A stretch of 38,004 nt of DNA from Parvularcula sp. (GTDB taxonomy: Bacteria; Pseudomonadota; Alphaproteobacteria; Caulobacterales; Parvularculaceae). Within the stretch, counting starts at the first letter, position 1, and each line of letters opens with the position of its first letter. Position numbers and translations under genes: made by a program. The stretch is taken from assembly GCA_002704915.1 (NCBI GenBank), contig PAIP01000072.1, forward strand, positions 1 to 38,004, given 5' to 3'. The notes below the pieces were generated by a model. The model searched no databases and was not told the DNA's origin. It saw only the letters and a list, made by a program, of their open reading frames with translations. Shown piece by piece: positions 8,137 through 15,684 of this stretch.

Positions 8137-9330
8137 CTAAACACCCATCCGCTCCTTGCGGACTTCGCTCGCGCGTTTCTTGACGCTTTCCGATTTCAAT
8201 TGTCCGCAGGCGGCGAAGATGTCACGGCCGCGGGGCGTCCGGATCGGCGAGGCGTAGCCGGCGCGCGACAAGATGTCGGCGAAACCTTCAATGCGCTCCC
8301 AGCTTGAGCATTCATAGGGCGCGCCCGGCCACGGATTGAACGGGATCAAGTTGATCTTGGCGGGGACGCCTTTGAGGAGCCGTACAAGTTCCCGCGCTTC
8401 GGCGTCACTGTCGTTGACGCCTTTCAGCATGACATATTCGAAGGTGATGCGCCGCGCATTGCCGAGGCCCGGATAGGCGCGGCAAGCGTCCATCAATTCC
8501 GCAATCGGATATTTCCTGTTGATGGGCACCAGTTCGTCGCGCAACGGATCGTTGGTGGCGTGGAGCGAAATCGCCAGCATGGCGGATGTTTCCTCGCCGA
8601 GCCGCGTCATCTCCGGAACCACGCCGGAGGTGGATACTGTAATACGCCGGCGCGAGATGGAAATCCCGTCGCCGTCGGAAATGACGTCGATCGCCTTTGC
8701 GACATTGTCGAGATTATAGAGCGGCTCGCCCATGCCCATGAAGACGATGTTGGAAAGGCGCCGGTCTTCCTTGCCCGAGGGCCATTCCTGCAAGTCACCT
8801 TTGACCGCCATGACCTGATTGACGATTTCGGCGGATGTCAGATTACGGACGAGTTTCTGCGTCCCCGTATGACAGAAGGTGCAGGCGAGCGTGCAGCCGA
8901 CCTGGGACGACACGCACAGCGCCCCGGCGCGGCCCACATCGGGGATGAAAACGCATTCGACCTCGACGCCGGGCCCGAGGCGGATCAGATATTTGCGCGT
9001 GCCGTCGACGGAGACGAGGCGTTCGGTCACTTCCGGCCGCGCGACCTGGAAACGTTCGGCGAGCCCCGCGCGCATCTCCTTGGCGATATCCGTCATCGCG
9101 GCGAAGTCGGTCTGCCCGTAGTGATAGATCCAGCGCCAGAGCTGCGTCGCGCGCATCTTCGCTTTTTTCGGGTCGAGCCCGAAAGCCTCAGACAAAACAT
9201 CCGCAATCTCAGCCCGGGTCATCCCCGCGAGATTAACCAGCCCTTGTGTTTCCGGGCGTTTTGAGAGGTCGAGCGTCGTCATAAGGGGCGGGATATAGGC
9301 GCTGGAGCGCGTTCCCGCAATTGGCTGCAC
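8137..9330 (-). CDS. rlmN: 23S rRNA (A2503-C2)/tRNA (A37-C2) methyltransferase RlmN
   Basis: A dual-specificity radical SAM methyltransferase that makes 2-methyladenosine in 23S rRNA and some tRNAs. The radical SAM cluster motif CTLACTFC (C-x3-C-x2-C) is near residue 147. The mechanistic Cys is in [10 protein letters not shown] near the C-terminus, and the MGMGEPLYN and RRITVSTSG motifs are present. The start is uncertain. The GTG at 9330 has an AGAGG Shine-Dalgarno 6 nt upstream and lies just after the previous stop; an ATG at 9282 (MTTLDLSKR) would give a more typical N-terminus but has no visible ribosome binding site. Confidence 0.95.
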   Translation of the reverse strand: MQPIAGTRSSAYIPPLMTTLDLSKRPETQGLVNLAGMTRAEIADVLSEAFGLDPKKAKMRATQLWRWIYHYGQTDFAAMTDIAKEMRAGLAERFQVARPEVTERLVSVDGTRKYLIRLGPGVEVECVFIPDVGRAGALCVSSQVGCTLACTFCHTGTQKLVRNLTSAEIVNQVMAVKGDLQEWPSGKEDRRLSNIVFMGMGEPLYNLDNVAKAIDVISDGDGISISRRRITVSTSGVVPEMTRLGEETSAMLAISLHATNDPLRDELVPINRKYPIAELMDACRAYPGLGNARRITFEYVMLKGVNDSDAEARELVRLLKGVPAKINLIPFNPWPGAPYECSSWERIEGFADILSRAGYASPIRTPRGRDIFAACGQLKSESVKKRASEVRKERMGV

Positions 9331-9339
9331 TCATCGCCT

Positions 9340-9837
9340 CTAACCACGGCGGGCGGCGTGGGCTTCTTTTGCGGTCTTGAGGCGGGCGATGCTTTCCTCC
9401 GGCCAGTATTCGCTCATCTTGTAATAGCCCTTCACCGCCGGCATGGCGTGAGAAAGCTCGACCCAGGGCTGTTTCGACGCGGTGTAGATCTGAATATCCG
9501 GCGGAAAGCGATCCGGCTCATCAAGGGTTCCGACGCGGATGAAGGCGATCGCGGGCCCCGCGCCGCCATAATGGCTCCACAGCGCCACATGGCAGCCCGG
9601 ACAGCGATGGATTTTCTGGCCGCGTCCGCTTTCCGACGGCGTGTCGATACATGCCGGCTCGTCGCCAAGCAGTTCCACGCACTCTCTTTCGATCATGGCG
9701 TTGAGCGCGAAGGCCGCGCCGGTCTCGCGCTGGCACCAGCGGCAATGACAGCAATGAACGAATAAAGGCGGCGCGGTGAGGCGATACCGCACCTTTGCGC
9801 ATGCGCAGCCGCCTTCGGCAGAAAAAGACCCGGTCAT
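9340..9837 (-). CDS. GFA/CENP-V family zinc protein
   Basis: A 165-residue protein of the glutathione-dependent formaldehyde-activating enzyme (GFA) fold. Zinc ligands appear as CAC near residue 11, CCHCRWC at 29-35 and CPGC near residue 79, matching the family's two zinc sites. Most members have no proven enzymatic activity, so formaldehyde activation should not be assumed. The start at 9837 has an extended AGGAGGGAGG Shine-Dalgarno. It ends 9 nt before the assigned rlmN start on the same strand, so cotranscription is likely. Confidence 0.88.
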   Translation of the reverse strand: MTGSFSAEGGCACAKVRYRLTAPPLFVHCCHCRWCQRETGAAFALNAMIERECVELLGDEPACIDTPSESGRGQKIHRCPGCHVALWSHYGGAGPAIAFIRVGTLDEPDRFPPDIQIYTASKQPWVELSHAMPAVKGYYKMSEYWPEESIARLKTAKEAHAARRG

Positions 9838-9991
9838 CGGCGCCTCCCTCCTGTTGCGATTATGAGCTTAGCGTCAGGACGGCGCGCCGCAAGACGCCCC
9901 AAAGCCGGCGCAAAGAGACCGTCGGGGGCGCCATTCGCAATTGCCATTGCAGCCGCAGCATGGTGAGTGAGGGTCTGGAGATTTCAGCCCC

Positions 9992-11287
9992 ATGACTTCA
10001 TCGGCGCCGCCGCCTGGCGCAACTGTCACAACGCCGACACAGCGCCGGATCGCCATTGCGCTCCTGCTCGTGGGCGCCGTCTGCGCCGGCATGGGCCAGA
10101 CCATCGTCTTTTCGGTGTTGCCGCCGCTGGCGCGGGAAATCGGCCTTTCGAATTTTCAGACCGGCTTCATCTTCACCCTGTCCGCCTGCGCCTGGGTTTT
10201 TCTGGGGCCGGTCTGGGGCCGGATGAGCGACCGGCATGGCAGGAAGCCGTTCATCATTGCGGGCATGATCGGCTATGCCGGCTCCATGACGCTGTTCGGC
10301 GGCTCAATTTATCTCGGCCTCGCCGGCGTTCTGTCCGGCCTCCCGCTTTATCTCCTGATCGTCGCAACGCGTAGCATTTACGGCCTTGTGGGCTCCGCCG
10401 GGCCGCCGGCGGCGCAGGCCTATATCGCCGACCGCACGTCGAAAAAGGATCGCACGGCGGGGATCGCCGGGTTTTCCGCCGCCTTCGGTTTCGGCGCCAT
10501 GCTGGGGCCGGGCTTCGGCGCCGCCGCTTCTCTTCTCGGGCGCGTCACGCCGTTTTTCGCCGCCGCCGCGCTCGGCTTTTTGATGATGTTCGCGGTTCTC
10601 GCCTTTCTCCCGGAACGCACGGGCCCGACGGAGCGCAAGACGCAAAAGAAGGTTCGCCTTCTCGACAGCCGGATCACGCCGTTTCTAGGCTTCGCCCTCG
10701 CCTTCTCCATCATCAACGCCATCCCGATCCAGACCATCGCGTTCTATTTCATCGACCGGCTCGGCTATTCGACGGCTCAGGCGCCGGGCTATGTGAGCAT
10801 CGGGCTGACCGCCGGCGCGCTCGCCTCCCTTTTCGCACAGCTTGTCATCGTTCAGCGCCTGCGCCTGCCGCCCGCGCGGCTGATGCGGATCGCGCCTGCG
10901 CTGATGCTCGGCGGGCACATGCTGATCTTGTTCTCCGACACGCTGTGGCCCACGGTGATCGGGATGATGGCGAGCGGCCTTGGTTCCGGAATGGCGATCC
11001 CGGCGGCGACGGCCGCGACCTCGCTTGCGGTCGAGCCCGACGAACAGGGCGGGGCCATCGGCCTTGCGGGCGCGGCGACGGCGTCGGGCTTCATCGTCTC
11101 GCCGCTGATTGCTTTTACACTGTACGCAGAAGCGCCGCAGGCGCCGTTCATCCTGTCTTCGGCGCTGGCGCTCGCTCTTCTCGGCTATGCATGGGTCAGC
11201 CGCAAGGTGGGCGGCGCCATTCCGCCCGATATGGACGAGGCGCCAGAAGAAGCCGTGAGCGAGCCCGCCGCGGCGCCCTATCAGTAA
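9992..11287 (+). CDS. MFS transporter, drug-efflux-like
   Basis: A 431-residue major facilitator superfamily protein with about 12 hydrophobic segments. The loop 2-3 motif A appears as GRMSDRHGRKP near residue 80, and a Gly/Pro-rich segment in TM5 (FGFGAMLGPGFGA) resembles motif C of drug:H+ antiporters. The C-terminus is a charged tail. Proton-driven export in the inner membrane is likely; the substrate is unknown. GGAG lies about 11 nt before the ATG. The gene is convergent with the Xre regulator gene, whose stop is 3 nt away. Confidence 0.85.
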   Translation: MTSSAPPPGATVTTPTQRRIAIALLLVGAVCAGMGQTIVFSVLPPLAREIGLSNFQTGFIFTLSACAWVFLGPVWGRMSDRHGRKPFIIAGMIGYAGSMTLFGGSIYLGLAGVLSGLPLYLLIVATRSIYGLVGSAGPPAAQAYIADRTSKKDRTAGIAGFSAAFGFGAMLGPGFGAAASLLGRVTPFFAAAALGFLMMFAVLAFLPERTGPTERKTQKKVRLLDSRITPFLGFALAFSIINAIPIQTIAFYFIDRLGYSTAQAPGYVSIGLTAGALASLFAQLVIVQRLRLPPARLMRIAPALMLGGHMLILFSDTLWPTVIGMMASGLGSGMAIPAATAATSLAVEPDEQGGAIGLAGAATASGFIVSPLIAFTLYAEAPQAPFILSSALALALLGYAWVSRKVGGAIPPDMDEAPEEAVSEPAAAPYQ

Positions 11288-11289
11288 TT

Positions 11290-11514
11290 CTAATCCGGCG
11301 ACGGCTTGCCGTCGTCGTCGAAGAAAAGAATGTCGCCCGGCTGGCAGTCGAGCTCCTTGCAGATCGCCTCGAGGGTCGAAAAGCGGATCGCTTTGGCCTT
11401 GCCGGTCTTAAGAATGGAAAGATTTGCGATTGTCACGCCCACACGTTCGGACAGCTCCGTCAGCGACATGCCGCGGTCAAGCAAGACCCGATCGAGTTTG
11501 ACGGAAATAGACAT
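11290..11514 (-). CDS. Xre/Cro-CI family regulator of a DUF2975 module (copy 1)
   Basis: A 74-residue protein that is essentially one Cro/CI helix-turn-helix, with the recognition region around VGVTIANLSILKTGKA and a conserved ending LDCQPGDIL. Its ATG overlaps the DUF2975 stop by one base (TAATG), indicating translational coupling. Small Xre proteins of this type are commonly encoded next to DUF2975 membrane proteins. Copy 2 (33831-34055) aligns along its full 74 residues without gaps. It probably represses its own operon; the TTATCGA repeats at 12641-12711 are candidate sites. Binding and partner are inference. Confidence 0.85.
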   Translation of the reverse strand: MSISVKLDRVLLDRGMSLTELSERVGVTIANLSILKTGKAKAIRFSTLEAICKELDCQPGDILFFDDDGKPSPD

Positions 11515-12032
11515 TAAACGGTGAGGTCCTGTTCTTCTTTCATGCGCGCGCCTTCACGGAACACTTCCGCAAGAACGAAAACGGTGACGATGGCGAGCCA
11601 GGATAGAAAAGTCATGTTGAGCTCGACATCGGCGTCGAAGATCAACGCCAGAAAGCCGAAAGCGAATTTCGCCCCCTCGCCCATCAGGAGCGCATAGCCG
11701 ATGCCGCGGAAGCGGTCGGCGTTTTCCTTCACGAAGGGCGAACCGAAGCGTAGAGCCTTCAGAATTTCGAGCAGCCTGTTCACCACGAACAACATGACCG
11801 CAAAAGTCACAAAGGCGCTCGACACCTTGATGAAATCTTCCGCGCCTACGAGACCGTCGCCGTCGAAAACCACTGCGTCGCCGCCAGCGAAGATGTCTGC
11901 GATGACTGGCGCGAAAGGAAGAATGATCAGCGCCAGTGTAACGGCGCCGAGCATGATCCATAAAATCACGCGCGTTATGTGAAGACCGATTGCGAGAATC
12001 GATGAAAGCGATCCCTTGCCTATGGCGCGCAT
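11514..12032 (-). CDS. DUF2975 membrane protein (copy 1)
   Basis: A 172-residue DUF2975 protein with four hydrophobic segments (about 16-42, 70-90, 110-130 and 140-160) and a charged C-terminal tail. An extracytoplasmic loop, about 48-65, carries an Asp/Gly-rich stretch (VVFDGDGLVGAED). The start at 12032 has GGAG upstream. It is the third gene of a four-gene minus-strand operon: a 44-aa peptide, a 51-aa peptide, this gene, and an Xre regulator overlapping its stop. The operon layout suggests the membrane protein senses a signal and influences the Xre protein, but this is inferred from context. Confidence 0.85.
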   Translation of the reverse strand: MRAIGKGSLSSILAIGLHITRVILWIMLGAVTLALIILPFAPVIADIFAGGDAVVFDGDGLVGAEDFIKVSSAFVTFAVMLFVVNRLLEILKALRFGSPFVKENADRFRGIGYALLMGEGAKFAFGFLALIFDADVELNMTFLSWLAIVTVFVLAEVFREGARMKEEQDLTV

Positions 12033-12083
12033 GGTGAAATCTCCGTCCTGGCGGGCGCCTGAAAAGGCCCTCTCGACTCGCCC

Positions 12084-12239
12084 TTAAAACAGGGCGATCA
12101 GGCAGAAGGCCTTTTCGCAGCTTTGCGGGATGTCGTCAGCCCCGCCTTCCGCCGGGGAGGCGACAGCGAGCGAGTAAAGGCTCGCCGCCGCGAAGGCGGC
12201 GAAAACCACCGCCGCCATTCTCTGGACAAGTCTGGACAT
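12084..12239 (-). CDS. 51-aa secreted peptide with two Cys, in DUF2975 operon
   Basis: A short ORF whose ATG overlaps the stop of the preceding 44-aa ORF as TAATG. Residues 1-27 form a clear Sec signal (basic SRLVQR, Ala/Val-rich core, AVA cleavage region). The mature part is about 24 residues, acidic then hydrophobic, with Cys41 and Cys46 four residues apart (CEKAFC) and the C-terminus LIALF. The Cys pair could form a disulfide. It is followed after 51 nt by the DUF2975 gene. No family is known to me; a secreted signal or an accessory subunit of DUF2975 is possible. Confidence 0.6.
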   Translation of the reverse strand: MSRLVQRMAAVVFAAFAAASLYSLAVASPAEGGADDIPQSCEKAFCLIALF

Positions 12240-12373
12240 TACGCCACTCCCGCGAAGGAACCGATCGCCGAGACATAACCGGCAGCGATGACGGTGACGG
12301 TGAGGAAGACAGCCAGTCCATTGACAAACTGGCCAAATTTATCGACACTGAAGTCTGAGTTTGCAAAGCGCAT
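12239..12373 (-). CDS. 44-aa single-span membrane peptide, first gene of DUF2975 operon
   Basis: A short ORF starting at the ATG at 12373 behind a strong AAAGGAG Shine-Dalgarno with near-ideal spacing. The N-terminal 19 residues are polar (RFANSDFSVDKFGQF), followed by one hydrophobic segment LAVFLTVTVIAAGYVSAIG at about 20-38 and a short tail. The stop overlaps the start of the 51-aa peptide gene. The ribosome binding site, coupling and membrane segment together support a real gene. Function unknown; it may be a small membrane partner of DUF2975. Confidence 0.62.
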   Translation of the reverse strand: MRFANSDFSVDKFGQFVNGLAVFLTVTVIAAGYVSAIGSFAGVA

Positions 12374-12421
12374 GGGTTTCTCCTTTTCTTTCCTGTGTTA
12401 GCGGCTCGTTTTGATCTTCTT

Positions 12422-12451
12422 GAGCGGCGGTTTTCCGCCGCTCTTTTTTTT
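12422..12451 (+). terminator. Strong Rho-independent terminator on plus strand, no obvious parent gene
   Basis: GAGCGGCGG (12422-12430) pairs perfectly with CCGCCGCTC (12435-12443) around a TTTT loop and is followed by eight T residues. It works only on the plus strand. The nearest plus gene upstream is the MFS transporter, ending 1.1 kb away beyond the minus-strand peptide operon. It may therefore end an antisense or small RNA running across that operon. Confidence 0.75.
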
Positions 12452-12640
12452 GTTTCACCGCTTTTTCGGCCGGTTTTCCCTTTTTGCGGGCGGGGCCGTC
12501 CTTTCCCCGGGGTTTCTCCGTTTTGGGCTCTTTTTCCGCCGGTATTCCGGTCTTTTCGGCCCTTTTTCTTTTCGCCCCGGGTCTGGTATTCCTCCGGCTC
12601 CGGGGCCCCGTGTTCGCGGCGTTTTCCGCCGTCTTGTTGA

Positions 12641-12711
12641 TTATCGATATACACTTATCGAAAAACAATACAAGAGGTTTTTGCCGAAAAACGATAATTT
12701 TTTTTCGATAA
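12641..12711. promoter_or_regulatory. Symmetric TTATCGA repeat array, candidate Xre operator
   Basis: TTATCGA at 12641 and 12655 form a TTATCGA-N7-TTATCGA direct repeat. At 12692-12711 the same arrangement occurs inverted (read on minus: TTATCGA-N7-TTATCG). The two blocks are separated by 30 nt that could hold core promoters. The right block ends at the rdgB Shine-Dalgarno AAGGGA. The same heptamer, as an 8-bp palindrome, lies before the second DUF2975 gene. Operator function and Xre binding are inferred. Confidence 0.5.
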
Positions 12712-12722
12712 GGGATAAAAAC

Positions 12723-13331
12723 ATGGGCGAAACTATGCGGAAATTAGGGCCTGGGCGGCTTGTGATCGCCTCTCACAATGATGGAAAAGTAAAAGAAATC
12801 AATGACTTGCTTTCCCCGCTCGGTATCGAGGCGGTCTCCGCAAAAAAATTAGGCCTCCCCGACCCCGAAGAGACCGGAACGACCTTCGCGGAGAACGCCG
12901 AATTGAAGGCGCTGGCCGCCGCCAAGGCGTCCGGCCTGCCCGCCCTCGCCGATGATTCAGGGCTTTCCGTGACCGCGCTCGCCGGCGCGCCGGGCATTTT
13001 TTCGGCCCGCTGGGCGGGCGAGCCCCGGGATTTCGGCATGGCCATGAAAAAGGTCGAGACGGCGGTCTTCGACACCGGGACCGAGGATTTCTCCGCCCGC
13101 TTCGTCTGCGCGCTCTCGCTCGCCTGGCCCGACGGGCATACGGAAACCTTTGAAGGCGAGTTGAAGGGCGTTCTTATTTTTCCGGGACGCGGCGACAAGG
13201 GATTCGGCTATGATCCGATCTTCGTTCCCGACGGCTATCATAAGACATTTGCGGAAATGGACCCGGAAGAAAAACACGCCATCTCTCACCGTGCGGATGC
13301 CTTCCGTAAACTGATGAAAGCGCATTTTTGA
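12723..13331 (+). CDS. rdgB: RdgB/HAM1 family XTP/dITP pyrophosphatase
   Basis: A 202-residue house-cleaning enzyme hydrolysing dITP, XTP and ITP to monophosphates, preventing mutagenic incorporation. It shows the family motifs [10 protein letters not shown] near the N-terminus, [21 protein letters not shown] and [11 protein letters not shown]. The ATG at 12723 is preceded by AAGGGA with suitable spacing; the longer frame upstream is the intergenic region. The stop TGA overlaps the ATG of the beta-lactamase gene (ATG begins on the last base of the stop), so translation is coupled. The repeat array ends at its ribosome binding site. Confidence 0.95.
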   Translation: MGETMRKLGPGRLVIASHNDGKVKEINDLLSPLGIEAVSAKKLGLPDPEETGTTFAENAELKALAAAKASGLPALADDSGLSVTALAGAPGIFSARWAGEPRDFGMAMKKVETAVFDTGTEDFSARFVCALSLAWPDGHTETFEGELKGVLIFPGRGDKGFGYDPIFVPDGYHKTFAEMDPEEKHAISHRADAFRKLMKAHF

Positions 13332-14104
13332 TGTTGAGAATTATTGCCGCTCTTTTTGCCGCGCTGTTCATTGTCTCTTGCGCATCGACACCAGAAACGC
13401 AGCAAGCAGAAAACAGACTGCCCGAACCGTCACTTGAAAAAATTGCAGACAATGTCTGGATTCATAAAAGCTATCGCGTCGTCGAGCCCTGGGGCCCTGT
13501 TCTATCTCAGGGCATAGTGGTCAGAACCGAAGGCGGTGTCGCGCTCGTTGATACGGCGTGGACGGACGAAGAAACGGAAACGCTTCTCAATCTCATCGCC
13601 ACGGAAACAGGAGAACTGCCTATACAAGCCATCGTCACGCACGCCCATGCCGACAAGATGGGCGGCATGGATGCGCTTCATGCCCGTGACATTGCAACCA
13701 TCGCGCATCAATTTTCCAATGAAGACGCACCCGCGCGTTCTCTATCGCCAGCGCGAACATCCATAGAAATGCGAGAGAAAGATAATATTATTGCGGCCGC
13801 ACAAGACTCCTCAATTGTGTACGAGCTATTTTATCCCGGCCCTGGCCACACACGCGACAATATCGTTGTCTATTACGCCCCGGCGAAGGTCCTCTTCGGC
13901 GGCTGCCTAATTCGCCCCGGCGATAGCGACAATCTAGGCAACACCGCCGATGGCGATGTGGGTTACTGGGCTGAGGCCGTGAGGAATGTCGCGGAAGCCT
14001 TTCCTGACGCCGAAATCGTGATCCCGAGCCATGGCCCCATGGGCGGACGGGAGCTTCTCGACCACACGATTGCACTGGCGGAACAGGCGGCCGCCAATCA
14101 GTGA
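13331..14104 (+). CDS. Subclass B1 metallo-beta-lactamase, NDM-like lipoprotein
   Basis: A 257-residue lipoprotein (FIVSC, Cys17) of the metallo-beta-lactamase fold with every B1 zinc ligand. Zn1 is bound by His104 and His106 (HAHADK) and His173 (GPGHTRDN); Zn2 by Asp108, Cys192 (GGCLI) and His234 (PSHG). Several stretches match NDM enzymes as I recall them: VDTAWTD, DKMGGMDALH, YPGPGH, FGGCLI and LGN followed by an Asp-rich segment. NDM is also a lipoprotein. Arg195 replaces the usual Lys after GGCLI, which could affect substrate binding. It overlaps rdgB upstream and hemW downstream. Carbapenem or other beta-lactam hydrolysis in the periplasm is predicted, not shown. Confidence 0.87.
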   Translation: MLRIIAALFAALFIVSCASTPETQQAENRLPEPSLEKIADNVWIHKSYRVVEPWGPVLSQGIVVRTEGGVALVDTAWTDEETETLLNLIATETGELPIQAIVTHAHADKMGGMDALHARDIATIAHQFSNEDAPARSLSPARTSIEMREKDNIIAAAQDSSIVYELFYPGPGHTRDNIVVYYAPAKVLFGGCLIRPGDSDNLGNTADGDVGYWAEAVRNVAEAFPDAEIVIPSHGPMGGRELLDHTIALAEQAAANQ

Positions 14105-15222
14105 CGAAGCTTTTCGGCGTTTATGTCCACTGGCCGTACTGCGCGCGCATCTGCCCCTATTGCGATTTCAACGTCTATAAAAACCGCGCTGTCGATGCGG
14201 ACATATGGGTTGCGGCGCTGACGCGCGATCTCGAAAAATACGCAACGCGGACGCGAGGCCGCAAACTGACCAGCCTTTATTTCGGCGGCGGCACGCCATC
14301 GCTCGCGCCGCTTCCCGTCATCGAAAGCGTCATCGAAACTTGCGAGCGCCTCTGGGGTTTCGCACCGAGCGCCGAGATCACACTGGAAGCCAATCCGACG
14401 GATGCGGAGCAATCGCGCTTCGAAGCGTTTGCAAAGGCGGGCGTCAACCGCCTGTCGCTCGGCGTGCAGAGCTTGCGCGACGATGCGCTGAAATTTCTCG
14501 GCCGCGACCACGACGCCGTAGCAGCCAAACGCGCCATCGCGGCGGCCCAAGCGGCGTTCCCGCGCGTCACCTTCGACTTGATCTACGGACGCCCCGGTCA
14601 AACGCTTCAAGACTGGCGCGCCGAACTATCGGAAGCGCTGGAACTAGGACCGAAACATCTCTCCCTTTACCAGCTCACGATCGAACCGGGCACGGCTTTT
14701 GGCGTCGCCGTGGACAAGGGCCGCTGGGCGCCGCCCGAAGACGATGTCACGGCGGACATGTATGATATCGCGCAGGAAATGACGGCGGTGGCCGGTCTTC
14801 CCGCCTATGAGATTTCGAACCACGCCGCCCCCGGCGAGGAAAGCCGTCACAATCTCGTCTACTGGACTTACGGCGATTATGCAGGCGTCGGGCCCGGCGC
14901 CCATGGACGCCTCACTGAGGATGGCGCGCGCATCGCCACCGAAACGCCGCTGGCGCCTCCGGACTATCTCTCGGCGGCCCCACACGAAGAAACCACGCTC
15001 ACACCCGCAGAAGCGGCCATGGAGCGGCTTTCCATGGGGCTGCGGCTGACAGCAGGCACGCCTTTCACCGAGGACGACGCCTTCTTTGCCGAGGCCGGCG
15101 CTCTGGAGCGCCTTGACCGGCTGATCGGCGACAAGCTTCTGCAATGGGACGGCCAAACCCTCGTCGCGACCGCCAACGGACGGCGCATTCTAAACCGCGT
15201 CCTTTACGAACTCTTCGCGTAA
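14101..15222 (+). CDS. hemW: HemW, radical SAM haem chaperone
   Basis: A 373-residue protein of the HemN-like radical SAM family, now assigned as the haem chaperone HemW. The 4Fe-4S motif C-x3-C-x2-C is at Cys14, Cys18 and Cys21 (YCARICPYCDF), followed by the glycine-rich FGGGTPSLAP and VNRLSLGVQS motifs. The N-terminal extension of true HemN coproporphyrinogen dehydrogenase is absent. The start is GTG at 14101, overlapping the beta-lactamase stop by 4 nt (GTGA). HemW commonly sits beside rdgB in alphaproteobacteria, so the intervening beta-lactamase gene is unusual. Confidence 0.93.
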   Translation: MTKLFGVYVHWPYCARICPYCDFNVYKNRAVDADIWVAALTRDLEKYATRTRGRKLTSLYFGGGTPSLAPLPVIESVIETCERLWGFAPSAEITLEANPTDAEQSRFEAFAKAGVNRLSLGVQSLRDDALKFLGRDHDAVAAKRAIAAAQAAFPRVTFDLIYGRPGQTLQDWRAELSEALELGPKHLSLYQLTIEPGTAFGVAVDKGRWAPPEDDVTADMYDIAQEMTAVAGLPAYEISNHAAPGEESRHNLVYWTYGDYAGVGPGAHGRLTEDGARIATETPLAPPDYLSAAPHEETTLTPAEAAMERLSMGLRLTAGTPFTEDDAFFAEAGALERLDRLIGDKLLQWDGQTLVATANGRRILNRVLYELFA

Positions 15223-15237
15223 GGCCACAACGGGAAC

Positions 15238-15684
15238 ATGAACGACCTCTCCGACATTGCTCACCTTGTTGAGCTTTCCGTGGCGCCGGTTTTCCTTCTG
15301 GCGGGCATCGGCGCGCTGTTGAATGTGGTGACCGCGCGCCTCGGCCGCGTTGTCGATCGGGCTCGCAATTTGGAAGAACGTCTCTATGCGCCGCGCAGCG
15401 ATGATGAAGCCGCGCGCATCCGCGCCGAACTCGGTTCGCTCGACCGGCGCATGCTGCTCGCCCAGCGCGCGATCTTCCTGTTCTCCACCGCAGCGCTGCT
15501 GATCTGTCTCGTCGTTGCGTCGATCTTTATTGGCGAGTTTGTCGACCTCGCCGTGCCGGCGCTTGTCGCCGTGATCTTCATCGCCACAATGTTTGCGATG
15601 ATCGCGGGACTAGCACTGTTCCTGATGGAAATTTCCATTGCCACGAAAGTGCTGCGCGTGCGCGCGGACCTGTTTGCGAAATGA
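15238..15684 (+). CDS. DUF2721 membrane protein
   Basis: A 148-residue protein with an amphipathic/hydrophobic N-terminal segment (about 11-30), a charged helical middle (about 33-75, Arg/Glu-rich) and two strong membrane spans near 78-98 and 103-130. This is the layout of DUF2721. Function is unknown. It follows hemW by 15 nt and its stop overlaps the next gene's start by 4 nt (ATGA), so it belongs to the same operon as rdgB-hemW-thiF. Confidence 0.82.
   Translation: MNDLSDIAHLVELSVAPVFLLAGIGALLNVVTARLGRVVDRARNLEERLYAPRSDDEAARIRAELGSLDRRMLLAQRAIFLFSTAALLICLVVASIFIGEFVDLAVPALVAVIFIATMFAMIAGLALFLMEISIATKVLRVRADLFAK

Larger units (their letters stand above)
12374..12722. other. 349-nt gap with strong purine/pyrimidine strand skew
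   Basis: The region between the peptide operon (minus) and rdgB (plus). From about 12450 to 12600 the minus strand is very purine-rich (runs of A and G), giving Lys/Arg/Glu-rich frames on that strand, none with a convincing start. It contains a plus-strand terminator (12422-12451) and, near rdgB, four TTATCGA-type repeats. The promoters for both flanking operons should lie in the last 100 nt or so. A basic disordered protein encoded on minus (for example 12339-12668, which would start with TTG) cannot be ruled out. Confidence 0.5.

Noticed and set aside
8560-9264. A 234-codon open frame on plus
   Set aside because: Antisense to rlmN with no recognisable domain.
12339-12668. Lys/Arg/Glu-rich frames on minus in the rdgB upstream region
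   Set aside because: They start with TTG or GTG without a Shine-Dalgarno, run out of frame over the 44-aa ORF, and their bias follows from the purine skew. Kept only as a remote possibility.
12411-12722. An N-terminal extension of rdgB
   Set aside because: The extended frame is Phe/Arg/Gly-rich without homology, and the ATG at 12723 has a good ribosome binding site.
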